Shown here: positions 26,929-38,032 of the stretch, piece after piece | Layout of the letters: each line of letters starts with the position of its first letter | Numbering within the stretch: the stretch's first letter is position 1 | Assembly (NCBI RefSeq): GCF_900156285.1 | Contig: NZ_FTNC01000009.1 | Coordinates: 58,620 to 122,619 of the forward strand | DNA length: 64,000 bases | Source: Halanaerobium kushneri | Lineage (GTDB): Bacteria; Bacillota; Halanaerobiia; Halanaerobiales; Halanaerobiaceae | Reading direction: 5' to 3' | Position numbers and translations under genes: made by a program | Notes under the pieces: model-generated | The model's input: only the letters and a program-made list of their open reading frames with translations | What the model was told of the DNA's origin: nothing | Databases searched by the model: none

Positions 26929-28082
26929 TGGGACTGGTTTTTGAAGAATTTTATAGATCGATTCCTAAAGCTGGAGAGGAAGTCTGTGGTGATAGCGTAG
27001 AGATTATTAAAAAAGGAAATAAAACTATTGTCGTTTTATCTGATGGTCTGGGAAGTGGTATTAAAGCCAATATTCTTTCCACCTTAACCGCAAAAATTGC
27101 TTCCGGGCTGCTGGAAAAAGAACTACCTTTAAAAGAAATTCTTTCGACCATTCTGGCTACACTTCCTGTTTGTGAAGTTAGAGGAATTGCTTATGCTACC
27201 CTGGTTTTTTTAATAATTGATCAAAATCAGCAGCTGCGGCTGATAGAAATTGATAGTCCTTCAGCTTTTTTATTTAGAAACAAACAGGTGCAAAAATTAG
27301 ATTATAGAGAGTTTGAATTAGAAGGCAAAAAAATTAGAGAGGCCAATTTTAAATTTCAGCGTCAGGATCAGCTGTTTTTAGTTAGTGATGGAGTTACTCA
27401 TGCCGGGATAGGGGGACTTCTAAATTTCGGTCTGGGCTGGGAGGGAGTCGCCTGTGAAATTGAAAGAGTAGTTAAAAGAAGTCAGACAGATTTAAAAAAT
27501 AATATTAATAAACTAGTTAAAGTTTTTAATACTTTTTATGGGGATCAGGCTGGTGATGACTTTACAATTATTGGTATGAAATATCGTAGGAAAAGAAAAT
27601 TAAATATCTGGAGTGGTCCTCCTTTGAAAAAAGAAAATGACAGTCTTCTGGCCAGGAAAATTTCTGAAGCCGAAGGTAAAAAGATTATTAGTGGGGGAAC
27701 TACAGCTCAAATTGCAGCTCGCGAATTGAACAGAGATCTGGAGGTTGGATTTAAATATTATGATCGAGATATTCCTCCAATCAGTAAAATGGATGGAATT
27801 GAACTTTTAACTGAGGGATTATTAACTTTAAACCGGGTTCTTTCAATGCTAAAAAAATATAAACCTGGTCAGATTCCAGTTGAAGGTAAGGATGGAGCTT
27901 CTCGTTTTACCCGTCTGCTTTTGGAAAGTGATAGTGTTAAATTTCTGGTAGGCCGAGCTGTTAATGAATCTCATCAGAGTCTTAATCTGCCAATTAATCT
28001 TGGAATCAGAAGTCAGATAATTAGTCAGATTGCTGAGCAGCTGAGGCGGATAAAAAAGAAGGTCGAAATTGAATGGTTTTAA
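26928..28082 (+). CDS. SpoIIE/PP2C-type serine phosphatase with extra C-terminal domain
   Basis: A 384-residue protein. The N-terminal 220 residues are a PP2C/SpoIIE phosphatase with metal-binding aspartates in VVLSDGLGSGIKAN (near 37), FLVSDGVTHAG (near 150) and DQAGDDFTIIG (near 208). The C-terminal 160 residues (from WSGPPLKKEND, with ISGGTTAQIAARELNR) form a second region that I cannot name. The start codon overlaps the stop of the PAS-hydrogenase gene (TAATG), so the two are coupled. A hydrogen- or redox-controlled protein phosphatase is the natural reading; its target is not visible here. Confidence 0.82.
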   Translation: MGLVFEEFYRSIPKAGEEVCGDSVEIIKKGNKTIVVLSDGLGSGIKANILSTLTAKIASGLLEKELPLKEILSTILATLPVCEVRGIAYATLVFLIIDQNQQLRLIEIDSPSAFLFRNKQVQKLDYREFELEGKKIREANFKFQRQDQLFLVSDGVTHAGIGGLLNFGLGWEGVACEIERVVKRSQTDLKNNINKLVKVFNTFYGDQAGDDFTIIGMKYRRKRKLNIWSGPPLKKENDSLLARKISEAEGKKIISGGTTAQIAARELNRDLEVGFKYYDRDIPPISKMDGIELLTEGLLTLNRVLSMLKKYKPGQIPVEGKDGASRFTRLLLESDSVKFLVGRAVNESHQSLNLPINLGIRSQIISQIAEQLRRIKKKVEIEWF

Positions 28083-28101
28083 GTCAGAGGAGGTGGAATA
28101 G

Positions 28102-28341
28102 ATGTCCAAAAACATTTTGAAAATATGTATAGGAACTCCCTGTCATTTGATGGGAGCTGCGAATTTGCTTGAATCAGTAGAAAAATTTGATTGTAAGCTG
28201 CGGCAAAAAATAGAGTTAAAAACAAGTCACTGTATTGATAACTGTTGTGATCAGGCTCCAGTTGCTGAATTTAATGGTAAAGTTTATCAGAATTTAAATC
28301 CGGAAAAACTATATAAGATTATAAGAGAGAATATAAAATAG
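28102..28341 (+). CDS. thioredoxin-like [2Fe-2S] ferredoxin, second copy
   Basis: A 79-residue paralogue of the protein at 24960. Cluster cysteines are CIGTPC (Cx4C, near residue 9) and CIDNC (Cx3C, near 43), plus one further Cys directly after. GGAGGTGG precedes the ATG. It lies 19 bases after the phosphatase gene and 11 bases before a second [FeFe]-hydrogenase gene, so each hydrogenase in the cassette has its own small [2Fe-2S] partner. Confidence 0.87.
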   Translation: MSKNILKICIGTPCHLMGAANLLESVEKFDCKLRQKIELKTSHCIDNCCDQAPVAEFNGKVYQNLNPEKLYKIIRENIK

Positions 28342-28352
28342 GAGCTGTTAAA

Positions 28353-29774
28353 ATGAGTAATAATGCAATTTCTGAGATTGTTAAGTTAAAAAGAAAACTG
28401 TATGTTGAGCTTCTCAAGCTTGTTAAATCTGGAGATCTGACAGCAGAAATTTCGAATTTATCTAAAAAAATGATAACAAAAGATACAGCTCGCTACAGAT
28501 GCTGTGAATTTAAAGAAAGAGCTATTTTTGAGGAGCGAATTAAAGCAGTACTGGGTTTTAATATTGCAGAAAACAGCAAAAAAAGTTTGGAGGAACTGGC
28601 AGCTTCATTGCCACGCTGGCAGAAGAAAAAAAGGATAGTTGAAGTAATTGGTAAAGCATGTGACAGTTGTCCAATTGATAAATATCTAGTTACCGATGCC
28701 TGCAGAAATTGTGTAGCCCATAAATGTGTTAATAGCTGTCCGGTAAAGGCAATAGTAGTTATTCAGAATAAAGCTTATATTGATCAGGATAAATGTGTGG
28801 AGTGTGGCAAATGTGCTCAGGCCTGTTCTTATAATGCTATCTTAGAAAATGAACGCCCCTGCAGCAGAGCCTGTGAGCTTGATGCCATCAGTTCTGATTC
28901 CAATCGTCAGGCTAAAATTGATCAAAAAAAGTGTGTAAGCTGCGGCAGCTGTATAGCAGCCTGCCCTTTTGGAGCGATAACAGCGATTAGTGATCTGATT
29001 GAAGTTGCCCTAAATTTGTTTGCTGAAAAAAATAACTTGGCTGTGATGCTTGCGCCTTCATTTTTAGGCCAATTTGGACATCAGCAGAGTGCAGCAAAGG
29101 TAAATTATGCTCTGAAAAAAGTTGGTTTTAGGCTGGTGAGAGAAGTTGCTGCTGGAGCTGAAATAACTGCAGCAGCTGAAGCTGAAGAACTGGAAGAAAA
29201 AATTGAATTTAATAAGACATTACTTTCTTCCTGCTGTCCGGCCTTTAAAAAAATGGTAGAAAATGAATTTGAAGAACTTTCAGCTCTAATTTCTAAGACA
29301 GACTCTCCGATGTCAGTAACCGCGGCAGAAATTAAGAGTAAAACTCCTGAGCTGAAGACTGTTTTTGTGGGACCATGTACTGCCAAAAAGGCAGAGGCAC
29401 TAAAGGATAAAAATGTTGATTATGTTTTGAATTTTGCAGAGATGCTCGCCTTATTTACAGCCAGCAATATTAATTTAGCTCAAATAAATGAGGAAGAAGA
29501 ACTAAATGATGCCGGACAATTAGGCAGACAGTTTGCCTATGCTGGGGGTCTACAGCAATCTTTAAAGGAACTGACAGCATCTGATTTTAAATGCCGGCAG
29601 CTAGATGGATTAGGAAGACTAAAAAAGGAACTTTATTTAATCAGGGCAAATAAACATGATTATAATTTTCTGGAAGGGATGGCCTGTAGTGGTGGGTGTG
29701 TTGGGGGTCCATTTTCGATGATTAATCAAAATTTAGCTAAAAAATTAGTAAAAGAATTTGCAGAATCCTTTTAG
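28353..29774 (+). CDS. ferredoxin-fused monomeric [FeFe]-hydrogenase (group B-like)
   Basis: A 473-residue enzyme predicted to evolve or oxidise hydrogen. The first 90 residues are a helical region of unknown role. Several cysteine motifs for Fe-S clusters follow (about 100-210), including CVECGKCAQAC and CVSCGSCIAAC. The hydrogenase domain has H-cluster cysteines in LSSCCPAF (about 292), GPCTAK (about 341) and MACSGGCVGGP (about 445). The loop-3 form with GGP rather than GGGQP separates it from group A enzymes and fits group B. AGGAGC precedes the ATG. Maturases HydEFG are not in this window. Confidence 0.88.
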   Translation: MSNNAISEIVKLKRKLYVELLKLVKSGDLTAEISNLSKKMITKDTARYRCCEFKERAIFEERIKAVLGFNIAENSKKSLEELAASLPRWQKKKRIVEVIGKACDSCPIDKYLVTDACRNCVAHKCVNSCPVKAIVVIQNKAYIDQDKCVECGKCAQACSYNAILENERPCSRACELDAISSDSNRQAKIDQKKCVSCGSCIAACPFGAITAISDLIEVALNLFAEKNNLAVMLAPSFLGQFGHQQSAAKVNYALKKVGFRLVREVAAGAEITAAAEAEELEEKIEFNKTLLSSCCPAFKKMVENEFEELSALISKTDSPMSVTAAEIKSKTPELKTVFVGPCTAKKAEALKDKNVDYVLNFAEMLALFTASNINLAQINEEEELNDAGQLGRQFAYAGGLQQSLKELTASDFKCRQLDGLGRLKKELYLIRANKHDYNFLEGMACSGGCVGGPFSMINQNLAKKLVKEFAESF

Positions 29775-29822
29775 TTCTTGATTTTTGGTTTAAATAATAA
29801 TTGCTAAATTCCAGCTTAAAAA

Positions 29823-29851
29823 TTGATAAAAACTTATAAATGTATTATAAT
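29823..29851 (+). promoter_or_regulatory. promoter of the GIY-YIG gene, abutting a terminator
   Basis: TTGATA (29823-29828) and TATAAT (29846-29851) with a 17-base spacer. The predicted start near 29858 lies inside the 5' arm of the terminator hairpin, so transcripts from this promoter would lack part of the stem and escape termination. Confidence 0.65.
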
Positions 29852-29853
29852 TG

Positions 29854-29879
29854 AAATGCCGGGATACCGGCATTTTTTC
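29854..29879 (+). terminator. rho-independent terminator of the hydrogenase cassette
   Basis: ATGCCGG (29856-29862) pairs with CCGGCAT (29867-29873) around GATA, followed by TTTTTT. Confidence 0.85.
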
Positions 29880-29941
29880 TGTTCAATATGCAGGAAATAA
29901 GTGATTTTAACTTAAATAGAAAAGTTAGTGGAGTGATTGTA

Positions 29942-30385
29942 ATGAGTGAATCCCCTGCTGGTGGAGTATATATTTTAAAAATAAAAGTTGAATATCAAAA
30001 GAAGATTAGGATTGGTGCCCTGGGTAAGAAAGACTTTACTCCTGGTTATTATTTTTATGCGGGTACAGCTCAGCGGAACCTTGAAGCAAGAATTAAACGT
30101 CATTACAGCAGTGATAAAAAATTCCACTGGCATATAGACTACTTTTTAGCAGAAGTAAAGCTGGAAAAAGATTTTGTTTTTGAGCTCCCAGCTGAAGGAG
30201 AATGTTTTCTGGCCCAAACTTTAATCAATAATGGTGGTAGAACACCAGTAGAAGGTTTTGGGGCCAGTGACTGCAGCTGTGGCAGTCATTTAATTTATTT
30301 TTCTCTGACTGAAGGTAGAGAGATTATGGAGCAGCTAAGTTCAGAAAAGGATTTGGAAGCAGAATTTTATGCGGCTAAGGGTTAA
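29942..30385 (+). CDS. DUF123 / GIY-YIG-like nuclease-fold protein
   Basis: About 147 residues of the DUF123 branch of the GIY-YIG superfamily. GVYILKIKV corresponds to the GIY-like strand and YYFYAGTAQRN to the YIG-like strand. A later RHYSSDKKFHWHIDYFL segment and CSCGSHLI are typical of DUF123. Biochemical role unknown. ATG at 29942 follows GGAGTGAT at good spacing; the upstream ATG at 29888 has no ribosome site. It has its own promoter at 29823. Confidence 0.8.
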   Translation: MSESPAGGVYILKIKVEYQKKIRIGALGKKDFTPGYYFYAGTAQRNLEARIKRHYSSDKKFHWHIDYFLAEVKLEKDFVFELPAEGECFLAQTLINNGGRTPVEGFGASDCSCGSHLIYFSLTEGREIMEQLSSEKDLEAEFYAAKG

Positions 30386-30435
30386 AATAATAACATTTAA
30401 AAAAATAATAAGTTTTAAAATAAGGAAGTGATTTG

Positions 30436-32583
30436 GTGGAAGCAAGTGAAGTACTGAAAAATTTAAATCAGGCTCAAAAAGATGCTGTTAAACACCATAA
30501 AGGTCCAGAGCTGGTGCTGGCTGGTGCTGGTAGTGGAAAAACTAGAGTTCTGACCAGAAGAATAGGTTATTTAATCAACCATTATGGAGTTTCTCCCTAT
30601 AATATTCTTGCTGTAACCTTTACCAATAAAGCAGCAAATGAAATGAAAGAAAGAGTAAAGGATATGGTGGGAGGAGTAAACAGCAGCCTCTGGGTTAGTA
30701 CTTTTCACTCTTTTTGTGTTCGGATTTTACGCCGCGAGGCGGAAAAGCTTGGTTATAATAAAAATTTTGTTATTTTTGACAGTCTCGATCAGCGAAAACT
30801 GGTAAAAGAAGTTTTAAAATCAAAAAATCTAGATCCCAAAAAAACTAAACCGAGATCTGTTTTAAGTAAAATTTCAAATGCAAAAAATGAACTAAAAACT
30901 CCGGAAGAGATGCGAGCAGTTTCTGGCAGTTTTTTTGATCAGACTGCAGCTGATATTTATGCAGAATATCAAAAACGTCTTAAAGAAAATAATGCTATGG
31001 ACTTTGATGACCTGATTCAGCAAACTGTAAGGCTTTTTGAAGAATATCCACTTGTTCTGGAACACTATCAGGAACGTTTTAAATATATTCTGGTAGATGA
31101 GTATCAGGATGTCAATCATGCTCAGTACCAGTTGGTAAATTTGCTGGCAGAGAAATACCGAAATGTATGCGTAGTTGGTGATCCAGATCAGGGAATCTAT
31201 GGTTTTAGAGGAGCTGACATCCGCAATATTTTAAATTTCGAAGATGATTATCCGGATGTTAAAACTATTCGCCTGGAGCAGAATTATCGCTCTAAAGGGA
31301 ATATTTTAAAAGCTGCTCAGGCAGTAATTAAAAATAATGCCTCCCGCAAAGAAAAAGAACTGTGGACAGATCAAGGGGAAGGTCCTAAACTGGAACTTTA
31401 TGAAGCTAAAGATGAAAAAGAAGAGGCTGATTTTGTCTGTCGAACTGCAAAAAAACTGACTGAAAAGGAAGATTTAACCTTTGATGATCTGGCTGTTTTA
31501 TACAGAACAAATTCTCAGTCAAGAGCTTTTGAGGATATGCTGATGAAATATGGTATTCCCTATCAGATAGTCGGGGGAGTTCGTTTTTATGAACGAATGG
31601 AGATTAAAGATATTATGGCTTATCTGCGTCTTATTTACAATCCGGCTGATGATATCAGTTTTTTAAGGATTATTAACCGTCCTAAAAGAGGAATTGGAGC
31701 CGGGACTCTGGGTAAGATCCAGGATTTTGCTGAAGCAGAAGGTCTTAACTTATATCAGGCTGCTTTAAAGTCTAAAGAAAACCCTGCTTTAAGTGGAACC
31801 TATGCTAAAAGAGTGCTTCATTTTACAGAAATTATAGAAGAATTAAGAGCTGAACAGGATGAGATTGCCCTGGCCAGATTGACTGAAAAACTTTTAGATA
31901 AAAGTGGTTACCGTCACAATTTAGAAGAAGAAAAAACAGCTGAAGCAGAGAGTAGATTGGAAAATATAGAAGAATTATTTTCTGTTATCAATGAGTATAT
32001 GAAAAATAGTGACAACAATACTCTGGCTGGATTTTTAGAGGAAGTTACTCTAATGTCAGATATTGATTCTATGGAAGAGAATCAGAGTTCTTTAACTTTG
32101 ATGACCATTCATTCTGCTAAAGGATTGGAGTTTCCAGTTGTCTTTTTAGTCGGTATGGAAGAAGGAATTTTTCCTCACTCTAATTCAATGTTTGAACAAA
32201 AAGGAATGGAAGAAGAAAGGCGTCTCTGCTATGTTGGGATGACCAGAGCAGAAGAAAGATTATATTTAAGCAGAGCACAGGTCAGACTTCGTTTTGGGGA
32301 AAGAAAAATAAATCCTCCTTCTCAATTTATCGAAGAGATACCTTCTGAACTGCTTTCAGGGGCAGCTGATACCCGTTCTGAAATGGCAAAAGAGGAAGAA
32401 CTTATTCATAGTGATAATTCTGGTACTGATTATGCTATTGGTCAAAAAATTGTCCATCCTCGCTGGGGAATTGGAACTATTCTTTCTATTCGGGGAGAAA
32501 AAAATCCAGAATTAAAAATTGCTTTTGCCGAAGGTAAGACCAGAAATTTACTGGCAGAATATGCTCCAATACAGAAAGTTTAG
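30436..32583 (+). CDS. pcrA: DNA helicase PcrA/UvrD
   Basis: A 3'-5' superfamily 1 helicase for nucleotide excision repair, replication restart and removal of RecA filaments. Motifs are I AGAGSGKTRVLTRRI (near residue 33), II LVDEYQDVNHAQ, III VVGDPDQGIYGFRGAD, V MTIHSAKGLEFPVVFLVGMEEG and VI RRLCYVGMTRAEERLY. The C-terminal tail GQKIVHPRWGIGTILSI is the PcrA RNA-polymerase-interaction domain. GTG at 30436, seven bases after AGGAAG, is preferred over TTG at 30433. ligA follows after 12 bases, the usual pcrA-ligA arrangement of Firmicutes. Confidence 0.96.
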   Translation: MEASEVLKNLNQAQKDAVKHHKGPELVLAGAGSGKTRVLTRRIGYLINHYGVSPYNILAVTFTNKAANEMKERVKDMVGGVNSSLWVSTFHSFCVRILRREAEKLGYNKNFVIFDSLDQRKLVKEVLKSKNLDPKKTKPRSVLSKISNAKNELKTPEEMRAVSGSFFDQTAADIYAEYQKRLKENNAMDFDDLIQQTVRLFEEYPLVLEHYQERFKYILVDEYQDVNHAQYQLVNLLAEKYRNVCVVGDPDQGIYGFRGADIRNILNFEDDYPDVKTIRLEQNYRSKGNILKAAQAVIKNNASRKEKELWTDQGEGPKLELYEAKDEKEEADFVCRTAKKLTEKEDLTFDDLAVLYRTNSQSRAFEDMLMKYGIPYQIVGGVRFYERMEIKDIMAYLRLIYNPADDISFLRIINRPKRGIGAGTLGKIQDFAEAEGLNLYQAALKSKENPALSGTYAKRVLHFTEIIEELRAEQDEIALARLTEKLLDKSGYRHNLEEEKTAEAESRLENIEELFSVINEYMKNSDNNTLAGFLEEVTLMSDIDSMEENQSSLTLMTIHSAKGLEFPVVFLVGMEEGIFPHSNSMFEQKGMEEERRLCYVGMTRAEERLYLSRAQVRLRFGERKINPPSQFIEEIPSELLSGAADTRSEMAKEEELIHSDNSGTDYAIGQKIVHPRWGIGTILSIRGEKNPELKIAFAEGKTRNLLAEYAPIQKV

Positions 32584-34611
<2,028 letters not shown>

Positions 34612-34624
34612 GTGTTATTATTTG

Positions 34625-34642
34625 CTAATCATTTAAGATTAG
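34625..34642 (+). repeat. inverted repeat between ligA and gatC
   Basis: CTAATC-ATTTAA-GATTAG is a perfect 6-base inverted repeat in the ligA-gatC gap. It may be a weak hairpin or operator. No T-run follows. Confidence 0.35.
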
Positions 34643-34690
34643 AATTTTAAATAGATTATAAAATTATCCTAAAGTGAGGAGGAAATATAA

Positions 34691-34978
34691 ATGATTGATA
34701 AAAAAGATGTAGAGTATGCAGCAGGTTTAGCACAGCTTAAACTTGATGAGGAAGAAAAAGAAAAGTATACAGAACAGATTGGTGAAATACTTGATTATGT
34801 TGATAAGCTGAGTGAACTGGATACAGATGATGTTGTACCAACAGCGTATACAGTACCCATGAAAAATGTACTGCGTAAAGATGAGGTTCAGGAGTCACTT
34901 CCGCGTGAAAAATCACTGGCCAATGCGCCGGATAAAAAAGATGGGCAGTTTAGAGCACCAAAAATTATGTCAGATTAA
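34691..34978 (+). CDS. gatC: aspartyl/glutamyl-tRNA amidotransferase subunit C
   Basis: The 95-residue clamp subunit that holds GatA and GatB together. It shows the typical KKDVEYAAGLAQLKLDEEEKEKYTEQIGEILDYVDKLSELDTDDVVPTA pattern and C-terminal FRAPKIM. It is the first gene of gatCAB, with strong GAGGAGG before the ATG. The complex converts misacylated Glu-tRNA(Gln) (and Asp-tRNA(Asn)) to the correct form, so glutaminyl-tRNA synthetase is probably absent. Confidence 0.96.
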   Translation: MIDKKDVEYAAGLAQLKLDEEEKEKYTEQIGEILDYVDKLSELDTDDVVPTAYTVPMKNVLRKDEVQESLPREKSLANAPDKKDGQFRAPKIMSD

Positions 34979-35003
34979 GCAGCTAAGGAGGTAAGATAAT
35001 AAA

Positions 35004-36446
35004 ATGAATATTTATGATTTAACAATTCATGAACTAAAAGATAAGATTGCTGCCGGAGAAATGACTCCTGCAGAAATTAAAAAAGCTTTTGCAGATAGAA
35101 TTAATGATGTAGAAGATAGAGTAAAGTCTTATATTACAGTAACTGATGAGCTTGCAGAAAATGGGCTAGCAGATTATGAAAATAAGAAGGATGGTCTTTT
35201 AGCTGGGATTCCAATTGCAGTTAAGGATAATATGTCAACAGATGGCATAAAAACCAGCTGTGCTTCAAAAATGCTGAAAAATTATAAACCACCCTATGAT
35301 GCAACAGCTGTGAAAAAATTAAACGAAGCTGGAGCAGTTATTATGGGAAAAACCAATATGGATGAGTTTGCTATGGGATCTTCAACCGAAAACTCTGCCT
35401 TTTTCAACACCCATAACCCCTGGAATTTAGATCGAGCTCCCGGTGGATCCAGTGGAGGATCAGCAGCAGCAGTTGCAGCAGGCGAATGTGCAGCAGCTCT
35501 GGGATCTGATACAGGTGGTTCAATTAGACAACCTGCGTCTTATTGTGGAGTAGTAGGTTTAAAGCCTACTTATGGTATGGTTTCTCGTTATGGGCTGGTA
35601 GCTTTTGCTTCTTCTTTGGATCAAATTGGCCCTATTACAAAGGATGTTGAAGACAGTGCAATTTTGATGAATGTAATTGCAGGTCATGATCCAAAAGATT
35701 CTACATCTATTGAAGGCAAAAAAGAAGACTATACTGAATATCTTAAAGAAGATGTCAGTGGTATGAAGATTGGTATTCCAGAAGAATACTTTAATTTAGA
35801 TTTTGATAAAGATGTTAAAGAAAGTGTACTATCAGCAGTAGAAAAGCTTAAAGAAGCGGGAGCTGAAGTGGAAACGGTACATATGACAGATGCTTCTTAT
35901 GCTCTGGCAGCTTATTACGTAATTGCTCCAGCAGAGGCCAGTTCTAACCTGGCTCGTTATGATGGGGTTCGTTATGGTCTGCGCAGTGAACATGCTGCTG
36001 ATATTAGTGAAATGTTTACGAACACCAGACATGAGGGTTTTGGTGATGAAGTAAAAAGAAGAATAATGATTGGTACTTATGCCTTAAGTTCAGGTTACTA
36101 TGATGCTTATTATCTTAAAGCTCAGAAGGTTAGAACTCTGATTAAGGATGATTTTGACCGTATTTTCAATGATTTCGATCTAATTATTACTCCTACGGCA
36201 CCGACAACAGCTATTGAACTGGGATCAAATAGTGATCCGCTAGAAATGTATTATACAGATATCTTTACAGTACCAATTAATATTGCCGGTGTGCCAGCAA
36301 TGTCTGTACCCTGTGGCTTTGACAGCAAAGAAATGCCAATAGGGCTGCAGTTAATTGGACCTCACTTTGGTGAGGGGAAAATTATTCAGGCAGCTTATAC
36401 GCTGGAAAAATTATTAGATATTAGCAATAAAAGAGCGGAATTATAA
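35004..36446 (+). CDS. gatA: aspartyl/glutamyl-tRNA amidotransferase subunit A
   Basis: The 480-residue amidase that releases ammonia from glutamine. The Ser-cisSer-Lys triad is visible: Lys74 (PIAVKDN), cis-Ser149 (GGSSGGS) and nucleophile Ser173 (DTGGSIRQP). AAGGAGGT precedes the ATG. It lies 25 bases after gatC and 21 bases before gatB, in the usual gene order. Confidence 0.98.
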   Translation: MNIYDLTIHELKDKIAAGEMTPAEIKKAFADRINDVEDRVKSYITVTDELAENGLADYENKKDGLLAGIPIAVKDNMSTDGIKTSCASKMLKNYKPPYDATAVKKLNEAGAVIMGKTNMDEFAMGSSTENSAFFNTHNPWNLDRAPGGSSGGSAAAVAAGECAAALGSDTGGSIRQPASYCGVVGLKPTYGMVSRYGLVAFASSLDQIGPITKDVEDSAILMNVIAGHDPKDSTSIEGKKEDYTEYLKEDVSGMKIGIPEEYFNLDFDKDVKESVLSAVEKLKEAGAEVETVHMTDASYALAAYYVIAPAEASSNLARYDGVRYGLRSEHAADISEMFTNTRHEGFGDEVKRRIMIGTYALSSGYYDAYYLKAQKVRTLIKDDFDRIFNDFDLIITPTAPTTAIELGSNSDPLEMYYTDIFTVPINIAGVPAMSVPCGFDSKEMPIGLQLIGPHFGEGKIIQAAYTLEKLLDISNKRAEL

Positions 36447-36467
36447 ATACTTAAGAGAGGTGAAAAA

Positions 36468-37913
36468 ATGTCCACTAAATATGAAACAGTAATTGGACTT
36501 GAAGTCCATGTACAGCTAAATACAGATTCTAAGATTTTCTGCGGCTGCAGCACAGAATTTGGCAAAGAACCCAATGAAAATACATGTCCGGTATGTCTGG
36601 GATTACCTGGAACTCTGCCGGTATTAAATAAAAAAGCGGTAGATTATGCAATTATGGCAGGTTTAGCTCTAAATTGTGATATTGCTGAATACTCTAAATT
36701 TGATCGCAAAAATTATTTCTATCCAGATCTGCCAAAGGCCTACCAGATTTCTCAATTTGATCTGCCAGTTGCAGAAGACGGTAAAATTGAAATTGAAACT
36801 GATGAGGGTATCTTTAATATTGGAGTCACCAGAGTTCATTTAGAGGAAGATGCAGGTAAATTGATCCATGAGGGGAGTATTGATAAATCTAAAGGTAGTC
36901 TGGTAGATTATAATCGTACCGGAGTTCCTCTTATTGAAATTGTTAGTGAACCTGATATGAGAACTCCTGCTCAGGCAAGGGCTTATTTAACTGAGCTAAA
37001 AATGATCATGGAGTATCTTGAGATTTCTGACTGCAATATGGAAGAAGGCTCTCTACGCTGTGATGCCAATGTGTCCCTGCGGCCTGTAGGACAGGAAGAA
37101 TTTGGCACTAAAGCAGAGTTGAAAAACATGAACTCTTTCAGTGCAGTAGAAAAGGGTTTAGAATATGAGGTTAAAAGACAGCGTGAAATTCTGGAAGAAG
37201 GTGGGGAAGTTGTTCAGGAAACTAGAACCTGGGATGAGTCTTTAAATAAGACAATCTCCATGCGTGGAAAAGAAGAAGCACATGATTATCGCTACTTCCC
37301 TGAGCCTGATTTAGTTCCTCTAGAAATTGATGAAGCCTGGAAAGAAGAAATGCGTAAAGAAATTCCAGAACTGCCGCGAGAAAAGTATAAGCGCTTTGTT
37401 TCCGAACTGGGGCTGCCTGAGTATGATGCAGGTGTGCTGACAGGAGAAAAAGATATGGCAGTTTTCTTTGAAGAGGTTCTTAAAGACTATACTGACCCTA
37501 AAAACTTAAGTAACTGGATGATGGGAGAATTTTTGAGATTATTGAATGAAAATAATCATTCACCATTTGAGTCTGGTGTTACTCCACTGAATCTGGCAAA
37601 AATGCTGAAGCTGATTGATCAGGATGTTATCAGCGGTAAAATTGCCAAAGAAGTTTTTGAAAAAATGTATAACAGTGGTAATGATCCTGAGACTATTGTA
37701 GAGAGCGAGGGTCTAAAACAGATTAGTGATGAAGATGAATTAGAAAATATTGTTGATGGAATTATTGAAGCTAATCCAGATGCAGTAGAAGATGTTCAGA
37801 GTGGTAAGGATAGAGCAATAGGATTTTTAGTAGGACAGGTAATGAAAGAAACAAGAGGTAAGGCCAATCCTGGTCTGGTAAATCAGATGTTGAGGGATAA
37901 ATTGATGGATTAA
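36468..37913 (+). CDS. gatB: aspartyl/glutamyl-tRNA amidotransferase subunit B
   Basis: The 481-residue subunit that activates the misacylated tRNA with ATP and transfers ammonia. The N-terminus ([23 protein letters not shown]) with CPVCLG supplies the zinc cysteines. The cradle domain holds [21 protein letters not shown], and the C-terminal YqeY-like tail ends in [17 protein letters not shown] precedes the ATG. It is the last gene of the gatCAB operon. Confidence 0.98.
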   Translation: MSTKYETVIGLEVHVQLNTDSKIFCGCSTEFGKEPNENTCPVCLGLPGTLPVLNKKAVDYAIMAGLALNCDIAEYSKFDRKNYFYPDLPKAYQISQFDLPVAEDGKIEIETDEGIFNIGVTRVHLEEDAGKLIHEGSIDKSKGSLVDYNRTGVPLIEIVSEPDMRTPAQARAYLTELKMIMEYLEISDCNMEEGSLRCDANVSLRPVGQEEFGTKAELKNMNSFSAVEKGLEYEVKRQREILEEGGEVVQETRTWDESLNKTISMRGKEEAHDYRYFPEPDLVPLEIDEAWKEEMRKEIPELPREKYKRFVSELGLPEYDAGVLTGEKDMAVFFEEVLKDYTDPKNLSNWMMGEFLRLLNENNHSPFESGVTPLNLAKMLKLIDQDVISGKIAKEVFEKMYNSGNDPETIVESEGLKQISDEDELENIVDGIIEANPDAVEDVQSGKDRAIGFLVGQVMKETRGKANPGLVNQMLRDKLMD

Positions 37914-37947
37914 ATAGAATTTAATTCAATAACTAATAAATAGCTTA

Positions 37948-37989
37948 TTTACTGGTCTCCGGAAAGCTGCATTTTTGGAGGCCAGTAAA
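37948..37989 (+). terminator. hairpin after gatB (probable terminator)
   Basis: Thirteen-base arms 37948-37960 and 37977-37989 pair with one G-U around a 16-base loop. There is no good T-run, so termination may be partial or need Rho. Confidence 0.5.
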
Positions 37990-38032
37990 ATTATTAAAAA
38001 ATAGATTAATATTATTTTTAAGGGTGATTTTT

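Noticed and set aside
29888-29941. Longer N-terminus for the GIY-YIG protein
   Set aside because: ATG at 29888 has no ribosome site, while 29942 has GGAGTGAT at correct spacing and matches where the family begins.
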